Below, piece after piece: positions 1 through 8,418 of a DNA stretch of 64,000 nucleotides; position 1 is the stretch's first letter; each line of letters opens with the position of its first letter. The notes beneath the pieces are model-generated. The model saw nothing but the letters and a program-made list of their open reading frames with translations. It made no database searches and had not been told where the DNA came from. A program made the translations under genes and the position numbers. Source of the DNA: Inquilinus sp052078665 (GTDB lineage Bacteria; Pseudomonadota; Alphaproteobacteria; DSM-16000; Inquilinaceae); NCBI RefSeq assembly GCF_052078665.1, contig NZ_JBQJIK010000019.1, forward strand, positions 1-64,000. The letters are read 5' to 3'.

Positions 1-319
1 CGTTCACCCCGGTCTCGACCAGCGTGCCGGCGAGCTGGCGCTCGAACCGGGTGCCGATCCGGGCCAGCAGGGCCGAGCGCAGACCGTCGAGCCAGCCCAG
101 GATGATGAAGGCGAAGCCGGCGACCAGCGTCAGGAACACCAGCGTCTCGACATGGGCGCTGCCCAGCACCCGGTCGAACAGCTGGTACGAATAGAGCGGC
201 GACACCATCACCAGGAGGTTGAGGACGAAGCTGAATCCCGCCGCCACCAGGAACCAGGGCCTGACCGACCTCATGGCCTGGCGGGCGGCGCTCGGCGGTG
301 TCGATTCGGTCTTCGCCAT
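1..319 (-). CDS. Type I secretion ABC transporter (PrtD/HlyB-type), N-terminal part
   Basis: Only the first 106 codons are present; the gene runs off the left edge. The protein begins MAKTESTPPS, then has a hydrophobic segment (about residues 22-42), the sequence PLYSYQLFDRVL, and a second hydrophobic stretch (about 58-76) followed by LDGLRSALLARIGTRFE. This arrangement is typical of the transmembrane domain of type I secretion permease/ATPases, the inner-membrane exporters of RTX proteins. The ATPase domain would lie outside the window. A GAGGGG ribosome site precedes the ATG. Three RTX proteins nearby (2756-4672, 5194-7302, 12314-13348) are plausible cargo. The family call is by motif recognition, and the membrane fusion protein gene is not visible. 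Confidence 0.8.
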   Translation of the reverse strand, partial: MAKTESTPPSAARQAMRSVRPWFLVAAGFSFVLNLLVMVSPLYSYQLFDRVLGSAHVETLVFLTLVAGFAFIILGWLDGLRSALLARIGTRFERQLAGTLVETGVN

Positions 320-374
320 AATCTTTTTTCCCCTCGTCGGCGCCCCCAGGCGCCACCGCCCGAAGCCGACTTTA

Positions 375-388
375 TATACCGGCGTATA
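375..388. promoter_or_regulatory. Inverted repeat upstream of the secretion exporter
   Basis: TATAC-CGGC-GTATA lies 56 bases upstream of the exporter start codon, in an AT-richer stretch between the exporter (minus strand) and mmcB (plus strand). The five-base arms are perfect with a four-base spacer. It could be a regulator site or part of a promoter. No binding protein is identified. The rest of 320-603 holds no gene that I can support. Confidence 0.3.
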
Positions 389-603
389 CTGATCGAGAAG
401 CAGATCGCCCCGCTACCGGAAAGCGAACTGAATCCCCCGAAGGACCCGTAATTGAATAAATCATTCCGGCTTTTGTAACTGTGTCATAGGTAACACCCAT
501 TGTCCCGACAGATTCAGGGAGGGGCATGGCAAAATTCTGACTATTTCAAGACCGATCCTTCTCCCTTGGCGATTGGCCCCGACGGAGTCTAGGATGGCCC
601 CGC

Positions 604-1086
604 ATGGAACAAAGAAGCAACCTGGACTCCCTGGCCCGGCTGCAGACGGCGCAGGTCACGCGCGGGGTCCGCCGCTGGTTCGCCGCCGCCGGCCAGGCCA
701 GCCTGCCGGAGTTCGGGCTGCCCGACGGCCGCCGCGCCGACATCCTGGCGCTCGACGGGGCGGGCGGCATCACCCTGGTCGAGGTCAAGGTCTCGATCGC
801 CGATTTCCGCGGCGACCGGAAATGGCCGAACTACGCCGCCTATTGCGACCGCTTCTGCTTCGCCGTGCCGGAGGATTTCCCGCAGGAGCTGATCGGCCCG
901 GATTGCGGCCTGATCGTCGCCGACGGCTTCGACGCGGTGCTGCTGCGGCCGCCGCCGGAACACCGCCTGCCGCCGCCCCGGCGCAAGGCGCTGGTGCTGG
1001 AGTTCGGCCGGGTCGCGGCCCAGCGCCTGCACCTCTTGGAGGACGAGGGCGCGCTGGTCGGCTGGCGCGGCACCGGGGCGATCTGA
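604..1086 (+). CDS. mmcB: MmcB family DNA repair protein
   Basis: This 160-residue protein matches the alphaproteobacterial MmcB family (DUF1052), linked in Caulobacter to mitomycin C resistance. It looks like a small restriction-endonuclease-fold protein: an acidic residue in LPDGRRADIL (about residues 39-48) followed by TLVEVKVS (about 58-65) resembles the D...ExK nuclease signature, and DFRGDRKWPNYAAYCDRF is characteristic of the family. It is a stand-alone gene on the plus strand, convergent with the LacI-family gene. I saw no LexA box just upstream. Assignment rests on family motifs; nuclease activity is inferred. Confidence 0.8.
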   Translation: MEQRSNLDSLARLQTAQVTRGVRRWFAAAGQASLPEFGLPDGRRADILALDGAGGITLVEVKVSIADFRGDRKWPNYAAYCDRFCFAVPEDFPQELIGPDCGLIVADGFDAVLLRPPPEHRLPPPRRKALVLEFGRVAAQRLHLLEDEGALVGWRGTGAI

Positions 1087-1132
1087 CCCTGCGAACGATG
1101 TCTGCGATGCGGCAGGGCCATGGCCGGCCCCG

Positions 1133-2230
1133 TCAAAGCGACTTGGCGACCTTGCGGCCGGCGCGCTTCGGGGCGGCCGTGCTGGCCCGCAGCAGCAGCT
1201 GGTTCGGCAGCGTCGTCTTGAGCGGCGGATCTGCGGCGTCGCCGTCCAGCAGCTGCAGCAGGATCTCCGCGGCCTTGGCCCCGAGGCGCGCCGTCGGCTG
1301 CCGCAGCGTGGCCAAGGGCGGCTCGCAGAAGGCGCCGACCGGGACGCCGTCGAAGCCCAGGACGGACAGGTCGCGGGGCACGGCCAGGCCCTGCGACCGC
1401 ACCGTGCTCATGAAGGCGATCGCGGCGTCGTCCCAGCAGGCGGCCGCCGCGGTCGGGCGCGGCGTCAGCGCCAGATAGGCCCGGGCGGCGTCGACGCCGC
1501 TCGGGAAGCCGTCCTGGAACGCATGGCCGCCGCCGTGCCGGACCACCGCCCGGTCGGGCAGGCCGGCCGCCGCCAGCGCCTCGGCCAGCCCGCCGAACCG
1601 CTCGGCCTCGTGATAGCTGCCGTCCGGCCCGGCGATATAGAAGAACGACCGGTGGCCCAGGCCGATCAGGTGCAGCACCGCCGCGCGCATGGCCTTGCGG
1701 TCGTCGGCGATCACGCTCGGGATCCCGGCGGCGCTGCGGTCCTGCAGCACCGACACGATCGGGATGCCGGCATTGGCGAGCGACCGCTGGCCATGCGGCG
1801 GCAGCTCCGCGGCGCCGATCAGGATGGCGCCGCGGACGATGCCGCCGACCGCCAGGTCGGGAATGTGCCGTTCCGCCGCCGCCGATCGGTTGCGGCCGGC
1901 GATCAGCAGGCTGAAGCCGTTGTCCGAGAGGGTGGAGGCGACGCTCTGCAGCACCTCGGGGACGATCTGCGAGGCGCCGTTGGCGATCGCCGGCTCCGAC
2001 AGGATGGCCATGACGATGTTGGACGTGCCGACCCGCAGGTTCCGGGCGGCGGCGTTGGGGACGTAGCCGAGCTGCTCGACCGCCGCGACGATCCGGCAGC
2101 GCGTCGTCTCGTTGACCCGGCCGGGATTGGCCAGGGCGCGGCTGACCGTCGAGGTCGCGACGCCGGCTAGCCGCGCGACATCGCGCATGATCGGTCCGAA
2201 CGTCTGACTGTCCCGGGGCCGCCTGCCCAT
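1133..2230 (-). CDS. LacI family transcriptional regulator
   Basis: A 365-residue repressor. The N-terminal helix-turn-helix MRDVARLAGVATSTVSRAL is followed by the hinge region and a periplasmic-binding-protein-like effector domain (for example VLGFDGVPVG near the C-terminus). The start at 2230 (MGRRPRDSQT) gives a normal family length; a start at the internal MRDVARL would also work. An open frame continues upstream to 2467, but that region looks non-coding and contains the palindromes at 2366-2399. The effector is unknown, and no sugar catabolic operon is next to it. Autoregulation through the upstream palindrome is inferred. Confidence 0.88.
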   Translation of the reverse strand: MGRRPRDSQTFGPIMRDVARLAGVATSTVSRALANPGRVNETTRCRIVAAVEQLGYVPNAAARNLRVGTSNIVMAILSEPAIANGASQIVPEVLQSVASTLSDNGFSLLIAGRNRSAAAERHIPDLAVGGIVRGAILIGAAELPPHGQRSLANAGIPIVSVLQDRSAAGIPSVIADDRKAMRAAVLHLIGLGHRSFFYIAGPDGSYHEAERFGGLAEALAAAGLPDRAVVRHGGGHAFQDGFPSGVDAARAYLALTPRPTAAAACWDDAAIAFMSTVRSQGLAVPRDLSVLGFDGVPVGAFCEPPLATLRQPTARLGAKAAEILLQLLDGDAADPPLKTTLPNQLLLRASTAAPKRAGRKVAKSL

Positions 2231-2755
2231 GATCCTGCGCGATCTTTCCCGTTTTGCCGCCGGCCATGCCGTCCCGCGGCGACGTGCCGTCGCGAGCAAC
2301 CGGGGGCCGATACGCCGGAGCGAAAGCCATTCCATTAGACCCGGGAAAAAGCTGTTGCAAAGCGCGGTAACGTTGCCACTATCCGGCAATCGATTGCCGA
2401 CTTGTGCCGCCTGGCTCCGCCGGGCTGTCCAGGCACGCCGGCTCCAAAGGGATGCGCCGCATCGCACCGATCGCGTGTGCCGATGTCGCGGATCGTTGCC
2501 CAGCAGAATCGAAGCATTTGGCGGGAGACGTTGAGAATATATCCGATCAAATTCCTATTTATAACAGCTAGAAACAATGAAACCCAGGGCTTGAAATCAT
2601 ATTTCATTGAGATTTTCGGTATTTATTTTCTATGTCGGTCATAATTTTATTTAAACTGAATCATTAGGACTCATTAGATTCTTCTGGCAACTTTCCTGAA
2701 ACAGAACTTTTCTTAATACATCCTTGGTTTGGGATTTGCGCCCTAGGAGGGAACA
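2231..2755. other. Long regulatory intergenic region between lacI-type gene and first RTX gene
   Basis: About 525 bases between divergent genes. The left half is GC-rich leader for the LacI-type gene and holds two palindromes. The right half (about 2530-2750) becomes strikingly AT-rich for this genome and ends in an AGGAGGG ribosome site before 2756. It probably carries the RTX gene promoter. Short open frames here look spurious. Confidence 0.5.
2366..2399. promoter_or_regulatory. Two CG-centred palindromes, candidate LacI/GalR-type operators
   Basis: CGGCAATCGATTGCCG at 2384-2399 is a perfect 16-base palindrome with a central CG. GGTAACGTTGCC at 2366-2377 is a second, near-perfect palindrome centred on ACGT. 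LacI/GalR proteins bind such even-symmetric sites with a central CG, and the site is about 155 bases upstream of the LacI-type start codon and about 360 bases upstream of the RTX gene. Binding by the neighbouring regulator is inferred. Confidence 0.6.
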
Positions 2756-4672
2756 ATGGCTGTTATCAACGGCACCGCAGGCAACGACGATCTCACGGGT
2801 GTCAACGGCGGCACCGCTGACGCCGACACGATTCATGGTCTGGCCGGGAACGACACCATCTGGGCCGGAGCCGGGAATGACTCGGTCTTCGGCGATGATG
2901 GCAATGATATCCTGACCGGCGGTCAAGGATCCGATGCCGTCGACGGCGGAGCCGGGATCGACACTGTCGACTTTTCGCCCGAGACCTCGACCGGGGGGGT
3001 CACGGTCAACCTTGCGACCGGCCTCGGCAGCGGCGGCAACGCGGCCGGCGACACCTTCACCGGGATCGAGAACGTCATCGGCACCGCCGAGGCCGACACG
3101 CTGACCGGCGACGCCGGCGCGAACAGCCTCACCGGCAATGAAGGCGCCGATGACCTGGTCGGCGGCGACGGCGACGACGTCCTGATCGGGGGCGCCGGCG
3201 CCGATGCCCTCACCGGCGGCGCCGGCATCGACCAGATCCGCTACGACGACGACGCCGCCGTCACGGTCAACCTGGCGACCGGCGCCGTCGGCGGCGGCGC
3301 CGCGGGCGACACGTTCACCGGCATCGAGAATTTGGTCGGCTCCCAATTCAACGACACGCTGACAGGAGACGCCGGGGCGAATCGGCTCCATGGCTTCCTC
3401 GCCAACGACACGCTCAACGGCGGGGACGGCGACGATGTCCTGACCGGGGGCAGCGGCGCCGGGCCCGGTGCGGACTATGGCGCCGATGCCCTGAACGGCG
3501 GCAACGGCAACGACACCGTCGACTACACTCTCGAAGGTCAGTTCGAAGCCGTGTCCATCAACCTGGCGACCGGTGCCACCGGCGGCCAGGCCGTGGGCGA
3601 CACCCTGACCAGCATCGAGAACGTCACCGGCACCACCTTCAACGACAGCCTGGTCGGCAGCGCCGGCGCCAATGTCATCAACGGCAGTGACGGCGATGAC
3701 GGCATGAGGGGCGCCGGCGGCGCCGACACCCTGATCGGCGGCGCCGGCACCGACACGGCGGGCTATGGGGACTCGGCGGCCGGGGTCACGGTCAACCTGC
3801 AGGCCGCCACCGCCTCCGGCGGCGACGCTGCGGGCGACACGCTGACCGGGATCGAGAACCTCATCGGTTCCGGCAATGCGGACCAGCTCACCGGCAGCGA
3901 CGCCGCCAACATCCTGCATGGCGGCGCCGGGGCCGACACCATCAACGGCGGCGCCGGCACCGATTCCATCGACGCCGGCAGCGAGGACGACATCGTCTCC
4001 GGCGGGGCCGGCATCGACTCGCTGTGGGGCGGCACTGGCGACGACCAGATCGATGGCGGCGACGGCGACGACAAGCTCCAGGGTGCGGCCGGGGCCGATG
4101 CCCTGACCGGCGGCGCCGGCATCGACGTCGCGTCCTACACCGCCAGCCGGGCCGGGGTGACGGTCGACCTCGCCGTCGGCACCGGCACCGGCGGCGACGC
4201 CCAGGGCGACACCCTGACCGGCATCGAGCAGCTGATCGGATCCAACGCCAATGACACGCTGAGCGGCGACGGCGGTAACAACGGCCTCTGGGGCGGCGCC
4301 GGCGACGATGTCCTCACCGGCGGGGCCGGGGCCGACACGCTCAAGGGCGGCGCCGGCAACGACAGCTTCGTCTACACCGCGATCGGCGACAGCACGGTGG
4401 CGCCGGCCGGCAAGGACGTGATCTCGGACTTCGCGGCCGGCGACAAGATCGACCTTTCCGGCATCGACGCCGACGGCAACGAGGCCAATGGCGACACCGC
4501 CTTCACCTTCGGCACCGGCAACTTCACTGCCGGCGCCGGGCAGCTGCGGGTGGTGGATTTCGGCGACGGCCGCCAGGGCGTCTATCTCGAGACCACCGGC
4601 GACAAGACCGTGGATGCGATCATCACCGTCTATGCCGACCACGCCCTGACGGCAGCGGATTTCGTGCTGTAA
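2756..4672 (+). CDS. RTX calcium-binding protein 1 (type I secreted)
   Basis: A 638-residue protein built almost wholly of glycine/aspartate nonapeptide repeats (GGxGxDxLx), which form Ca2+-binding parallel beta-rolls outside the cell. Five copies of a longer module are interspersed (pattern GVTVNLATG, then GGDAAGDTLTGIEN, then DTLTGDAGAN). The last 110 residues (DSFVY, VISDFAAGDKIDLSGIDAD and onward) match the serralysin-type C-terminal secretion domain and end in DFVL, typical of type I signals. There is no Sec signal peptide and no catalytic domain. A strong AGGAGGG ribosome site fixes the ATG. A terminator follows at 4682-4711. The likely role is a surface or secreted matrix/adhesin protein; the partner exporter is probably at 1-319. 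Confidence 0.88.
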   Translation: MAVINGTAGNDDLTGVNGGTADADTIHGLAGNDTIWAGAGNDSVFGDDGNDILTGGQGSDAVDGGAGIDTVDFSPETSTGGVTVNLATGLGSGGNAAGDTFTGIENVIGTAEADTLTGDAGANSLTGNEGADDLVGGDGDDVLIGGAGADALTGGAGIDQIRYDDDAAVTVNLATGAVGGGAAGDTFTGIENLVGSQFNDTLTGDAGANRLHGFLANDTLNGGDGDDVLTGGSGAGPGADYGADALNGGNGNDTVDYTLEGQFEAVSINLATGATGGQAVGDTLTSIENVTGTTFNDSLVGSAGANVINGSDGDDGMRGAGGADTLIGGAGTDTAGYGDSAAGVTVNLQAATASGGDAAGDTLTGIENLIGSGNADQLTGSDAANILHGGAGADTINGGAGTDSIDAGSEDDIVSGGAGIDSLWGGTGDDQIDGGDGDDKLQGAAGADALTGGAGIDVASYTASRAGVTVDLAVGTGTGGDAQGDTLTGIEQLIGSNANDTLSGDGGNNGLWGGAGDDVLTGGAGADTLKGGAGNDSFVYTAIGDSTVAPAGKDVISDFAAGDKIDLSGIDADGNEANGDTAFTFGTGNFTAGAGQLRVVDFGDGRQGVYLETTGDKTVDAIITVYADHALTAADFVL

Positions 4673-5193
4673 CACTCTCTGGGCCGGGCGCCGTAAGGTG
4701 CCCGGCCTTGTCATGGCCGGCGCGCGACTGAGCAGGCAGAGCCGGTCGACGGTGGTGGCGCCTTGCGGGGTGCTGCTCAAGGTCATCGCCGCCTGCTTCA
4801 GCGATGCCGGAAGACTGCGGATGGGAGTCATGGGCTTGTCGGGCATTCAGCCGCCGTTCGCCCATGTCATCCCAATTCTTCTGCCTCAGTCCAGGGATGC
4901 AATCCAGGCACACCCCAGGGGTGCAGTCCGCGTTGCTTCCACTCTGATTGCGGGCATTGGGGAAGAATGATCGGAGATATTGAGACGACTTGCATGTCGC
5001 TTTGAGATTGCAGGCAAAACACGATCTGTCGTCAGCGGATATGACATCTGGACTGCGGCCATTGTCGTGAGGAGCCGCCGGGGGTGCCCGGAGGAATGGC
5101 AGCACCCGATGGGACGACGATGGAGACCGGGACGGTGACCATTCCGGACAGCACCGAACCAGATCGACCGCGCGACCGGTCCAGGAGGCTGTG
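4673..5193. other. Intergenic region between RTX genes 1 and 2
   Basis: It holds the hairpin terminator of the first RTX gene at its left end and an AGGAGG ribosome site (5183-5188) at its right end. A 90-codon open frame at 4698-4970 has no recognisable features and overlaps the terminator, so I do not call it. The stretch at about 4930-5030 is AT-richer and could hold the promoter for the second RTX gene. Confidence 0.4.
4682..4711 (+). terminator. Rho-independent terminator after RTX gene 1
   Basis: An 11-base-pair stem (GGCCGGGCGCC with GGTGCCCGGCC, one G-T pair) and GTAA loop, followed by TTGT, ten bases after the stop codon. Confidence 0.8.
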
Positions 5194-7302
5194 ATGACGC
5201 AGTTCTTGAACGGCGGGAACGGCGACGACGAATTGGGCGGCTCCAATCCGGGCGATCCAGCCAACCCCGATGGCGTCGACATCATCGACGGCCGGGGCGG
5301 CAATGATACCTTGGTCGGCTTCGGCGGCGACGATCTGCTGCAGGGCGGCGACGGCATCGACACGCTCCTCGGCAACGAGGGGGACGACGTCCTCCAGGGC
5401 GGCAGCGGCGACGACCTGATCAATGGCTATAGCGGCGCCGACGAACTCAACGGCGGCCTGGGCATCGACATGGCCTTTTACCAATTCTCGGCGGCCGGAG
5501 TGGCCGTCAACCTGGCCACCGGCACCGGCGTGGGCGGCGATGCCCAGGGCGACACGCTGGAGTTCATCGAGAACCTCGCCGGCTCGGCCTTCGGCGACGC
5601 CTTGACCGGGGACGCCGGCCCCAATTGGCTGGCCGGCGGCGACGGCAGCGACCTGCTTCGCGGCGGCGCGGGGGACGACCTCCTCCAGGGCGGCAACGCC
5701 GACGACCTGATCAGCGGCGAGGGCGGCGCCGACGCCATCGACGGCGGCGCGGGCATCGACGAGGTCTTTTACGAGTTCTCGGCGGTCGGCGTGACCGTCA
5801 ACCTGGCCCTCGGCACCGGCACGGGCGGCGACTCCCAGGGCGACACGCTGACGGGCATCGAGAACGTCAACGGCTCGTCCTTCAACGACATCCTGACGGG
5901 CGACGCCGGCGCCAATTTGCTGAGCGGCGCCAGTGGCGACGACGCGCTCCGCGGCGGCGCGGGGGACGACAACCTCTTCGGCGGCAACGCCAACGACACG
6001 CTCGAAGGCGGTGCGGGGGGCGACGACCTCCGCGGCGGCGCGGACACCGACACGGCGGGCTATGGGGGCTCGGCGGCCGGGGTGACCGTCAGCCTGGCCC
6101 TCGGCACCGGCGCGGGCGGCGACGCCCAGGGCGACACTCTGACCGAAATCGAGAACCTCGTCGGTTCGGCCTTCGCCGATCACCTGTACGGCGCCGCCGG
6201 TGCCAATGCGCTGAGCGGCGGCGACGGCGGCGACACGCTCCGCGGCGGGGCCGCGGGCGACGCTCTCAACGGCGGCGACGGCTCGGACTTCGCCAATTAC
6301 CAGGGCTCGACGGCGGCGGTGTCGGTCAACCTGCTGACCGGCGCGACCTCCGGCGGCGACGCCGCGGGCGATGTCCTGACCAGCATCGAGAACCTCTACG
6401 GCTCCAGCCATGACGACCAGCTGACCGGCAACGACGCCCGCAACATCATCGGCGGCGAGCTCGGCAACGATATCCTCGCGGGCAATGGCGGCGACGACAG
6501 CCTCTCGGGCGAGGCGGGCGACGACAATCTCTCCGGCGGCGACGGCAACGACCGGCTCGTCGGCGGCGATGGCGTCGACACCATCCATGGCGGCGTCGGC
6601 GCGGATTCGATCGATGCCGGCACCGGCAACGACGCCATCTTCGGCGAGGCCGGCAACGACGCCGTCACCGCCGGTGCCGGCATCGACCAGGTCGACGGCG
6701 GTGATGGCAACGACTTCATCGTGGGCGGCGCCGGGGCCGACGCCATCACAGGCGGCGCGGGCATCGACACCGCCGCCTATTTCGGTTCGGCCGAGGCTGT
6801 GACCATCAGCCTCCCGGCCGGCACGGGCTTCGGCGGCGACGCCGAGGGCGACACGCTGACCGGGATCGAGCAGGTCATCGGATCCGACTTCGCCGACAAT
6901 CTCGGCGGCAACGCCGGCAACAACACCCTCTGGGGCGGCGCCGGCAACGACGTGATCGCCGGCGCGGCCGGGGCCGATTTCCTGAAGGGCGGCGCCGGCA
7001 CCGACACCTTCGTCTACAACAGCATCGCCGACAGCACCGTGGCCGCGTCGGGCAAGGACACGATCGCGGACTTCGCCACCGGCGACAGGATCGACCTGTC
7101 GGCGATCGACGCCAACGGCTCGGGCGGCGCCTTCATCTTCGGCACCGGCGGCTTCACCGGCGTTGCGGGCGAGCTGCGGGTGGTCGATTTCGGCTTCGGC
7201 CGCCTGGGTGTCTATCTCGACACCACGGGCGACAAGAGCCCGGACTCGATCATCACGGTCTACTCCCACCACGCCCTGACCGCGGCGGATTTCGTGCTCT
7301 GA
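5194..7302 (+). CDS. RTX calcium-binding protein 2 (type I secreted)
   Basis: A 702-residue paralogue of the preceding RTX protein: repeated GGxGxDxLx units, five copies of the same GVTVNLALG/GGDAQGDTLTGIEN module, and a near-identical C-terminal domain (TFVYNSIADSTVA onward, ending AADFVL). It probably binds calcium and is exported by a type I system without a cleaved signal. A GTG at 5191 is only two bases from the AGGAGG motif, so I chose the ATG at 5194. Relative to protein 1 the N-terminus differs (MTQFLNGGNG). It is followed by its own terminator, so it is probably transcribed alone. No enzymatic domain is visible. Confidence 0.87.
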   Translation: MTQFLNGGNGDDELGGSNPGDPANPDGVDIIDGRGGNDTLVGFGGDDLLQGGDGIDTLLGNEGDDVLQGGSGDDLINGYSGADELNGGLGIDMAFYQFSAAGVAVNLATGTGVGGDAQGDTLEFIENLAGSAFGDALTGDAGPNWLAGGDGSDLLRGGAGDDLLQGGNADDLISGEGGADAIDGGAGIDEVFYEFSAVGVTVNLALGTGTGGDSQGDTLTGIENVNGSSFNDILTGDAGANLLSGASGDDALRGGAGDDNLFGGNANDTLEGGAGGDDLRGGADTDTAGYGGSAAGVTVSLALGTGAGGDAQGDTLTEIENLVGSAFADHLYGAAGANALSGGDGGDTLRGGAAGDALNGGDGSDFANYQGSTAAVSVNLLTGATSGGDAAGDVLTSIENLYGSSHDDQLTGNDARNIIGGELGNDILAGNGGDDSLSGEAGDDNLSGGDGNDRLVGGDGVDTIHGGVGADSIDAGTGNDAIFGEAGNDAVTAGAGIDQVDGGDGNDFIVGGAGADAITGGAGIDTAAYFGSAEAVTISLPAGTGFGGDAEGDTLTGIEQVIGSDFADNLGGNAGNNTLWGGAGNDVIAGAAGADFLKGGAGTDTFVYNSIADSTVAASGKDTIADFATGDRIDLSAIDANGSGGAFIFGTGGFTGVAGELRVVDFGFGRLGVYLDTTGDKSPDSIITVYSHHALTAADFVL

Positions 7303-7308
7303 TGTCCT

Positions 7309-7342
7309 CGGCCCGGGCGCGCTGCGCGTCCGGGCCGTTGTT
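7309..7342 (+). terminator. Rho-independent terminator after RTX gene 2
   Basis: A 13-base-pair stem (CGGCCCGGGCGCG with CGCGTCCGGGCCG, one G-T pair), CTG loop, then TTGTT. Confidence 0.85.
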
Positions 7343-7421
7343 CCATCGCTCTCGGAACGCCGCGGATTCCCTGAGAATTCGCCGGTTAACACAATGTTCA
7401 TTGCGCTCGCCTGCGATTTTT

Positions 7422-7436
7422 GTTCATGATATGTTC
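7422..7436 (+). promoter_or_regulatory. LexA-type SOS box (GTTC-N7-GTTC)
   Basis: GTTC ATGATAT GTTC matches exactly the alphaproteobacterial LexA site format GTTC-N7-GTTC. It sits directly before the ATG at 7438, where it would block transcription start. Such an eight-base pattern can occur by chance, but the position immediately upstream of a gene supports it. Confidence 0.55.
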
Positions 7437-7437
7437 T

Positions 7438-8184
7438 ATGAAGAAAGCGCACTTCGTCTCCACCCCGCAGCCAGCCGCACCGGCCCCCGATCGGGCCGAT
7501 GCCGAGCAGGCGGCGCGCATGCTCGACCGGCTGGCCGAGATGGCGATGGAGCGCGCCGAGGCCATGCATGCCGCCTCCCTTGCCGCGATCAAGGCCGGCG
7601 ACGCCGCCACGGTCCGGGACCTCGAGCTCTCGCTCGACCGCGTCGCCCGCGGCGTCCGCCACACCCTGGCGCTCAAGGCCCATCTCGCCCGCGAGCGGCA
7701 GGAGATGGCGGACAGAACCGAGGCCGGTGCCAGGGCCCGGGCCGAGGCGAAGGACCGGCGGCGGCGGCAGGTGGCCGGTGCCGTCATCGGCGCCATCAAG
7801 GCCACGCCCCGGATGCCGCCGTCGGGCGTCGGGCTGTATTCGAGCGCGATGTGGAAGCGGCTGTTCGAGACCGAGATCGACGCCGTCCTCGCCCTGGCCG
7901 GGCACCCGATCGAGGAGATCGTCCTCCGCCTCTGCCGCGACATCGGCATCGACCCGAAGATCATCCTGCCGGATGAGCCGGCGCGGCCGGATGGCGGCCG
8001 GACGCGGAAGGCGCAAGACGAGCCGCTGCCCGCCCCGCCGTACAATCCCGAATGGTGGCGGTACTGCATTCTCCAGAACGCCAAGGACGGCAAGCCGGAC
8101 GGCGCGCCCTACTGGTGGGACAGCAAGCTCAAGCAGCGGATCGACCGCCCGCCCTGGGAGCTCAAGCCCGACGGCAGCGGCTGA
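7438..8184 (+). CDS. Protein of unknown function, possibly SOS-controlled
   Basis: I do not recognise this 248-residue protein. The N-terminal half (about residues 20-110) is an alanine-, arginine- and glutamate-rich, probably coiled-coil region (MLDRLAEMAMERAEAM, later LARERQEMADR). The middle has MWKRLFETEIDAVL and EEIVLRLCRDIGIDP. The C-terminal part is proline- and tryptophan-rich (PPYNPEWWRYC, PYWWDSKLKQRIDRPPW). There is no signal peptide or membrane segment. The LexA-type box directly in front leaves no room for a ribosome site before 7438, so the message may be leaderless or the true start may be later (for example ATG 7519). Other in-frame starts are TTG 7420 and ATG 7426. No operon partner is visible. 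Confidence 0.6.
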   Translation: MKKAHFVSTPQPAAPAPDRADAEQAARMLDRLAEMAMERAEAMHAASLAAIKAGDAATVRDLELSLDRVARGVRHTLALKAHLARERQEMADRTEAGARARAEAKDRRRRQVAGAVIGAIKATPRMPPSGVGLYSSAMWKRLFETEIDAVLALAGHPIEEIVLRLCRDIGIDPKIILPDEPARPDGGRTRKAQDEPLPAPPYNPEWWRYCILQNAKDGKPDGAPYWWDSKLKQRIDRPPWELKPDGSG

Positions 8185-8234
8185 GCGCTGCCGTGGCCGG
8201 CCATCCCTGCCGATCACCAGCCGCGCAGCCTTCA

Positions 8235-8271
8235 CTCTCCCCCTCCTCTTGCGGGAGTGGGTGGGGAGGAG
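8235..8271. repeat. Imperfect palindrome, possible REP-like unit or terminator
   Basis: CTCCCC and CTCC arms are mirrored by GGAG and GGGGAG around a TCTTGCG loop. This resembles dispersed intergenic palindromes of GC-rich alphaproteobacteria, and it could also end the upstream gene. Only one copy is seen in the window. Confidence 0.35.
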
Positions 8272-8418
8272 TCCGCGCGCGGCCGCCAGCGGGTAGGATG
8301 CGCGATTAACAACGCGGTATGCGTTCGGGTGGTTCCCGTCGCGCGCAAATCCATGTATGTCGTGGGGTCGCATCGGGCCGCGTCGTCCAGCCTTGCAACC
8401 CCGAATCAGAGTGGCACT

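Noticed and set aside
4698..4970. A 90-codon open frame between the RTX genes
   Set aside because: It begins inside the terminator of the first RTX gene, lacks a ribosome site and has no recognisable protein features.
5191..5193. GTG as the start of RTX protein 2
   Set aside because: It is only two bases from the AGGAGG motif; the ATG at 5194 has better spacing.
2756..7302. Dense short repeats resembling a CRISPR or satellite array
   Set aside because: The repeats are in frame, degenerate at third positions and encode RTX nonapeptides; there is no conserved repeat with unique spacers.
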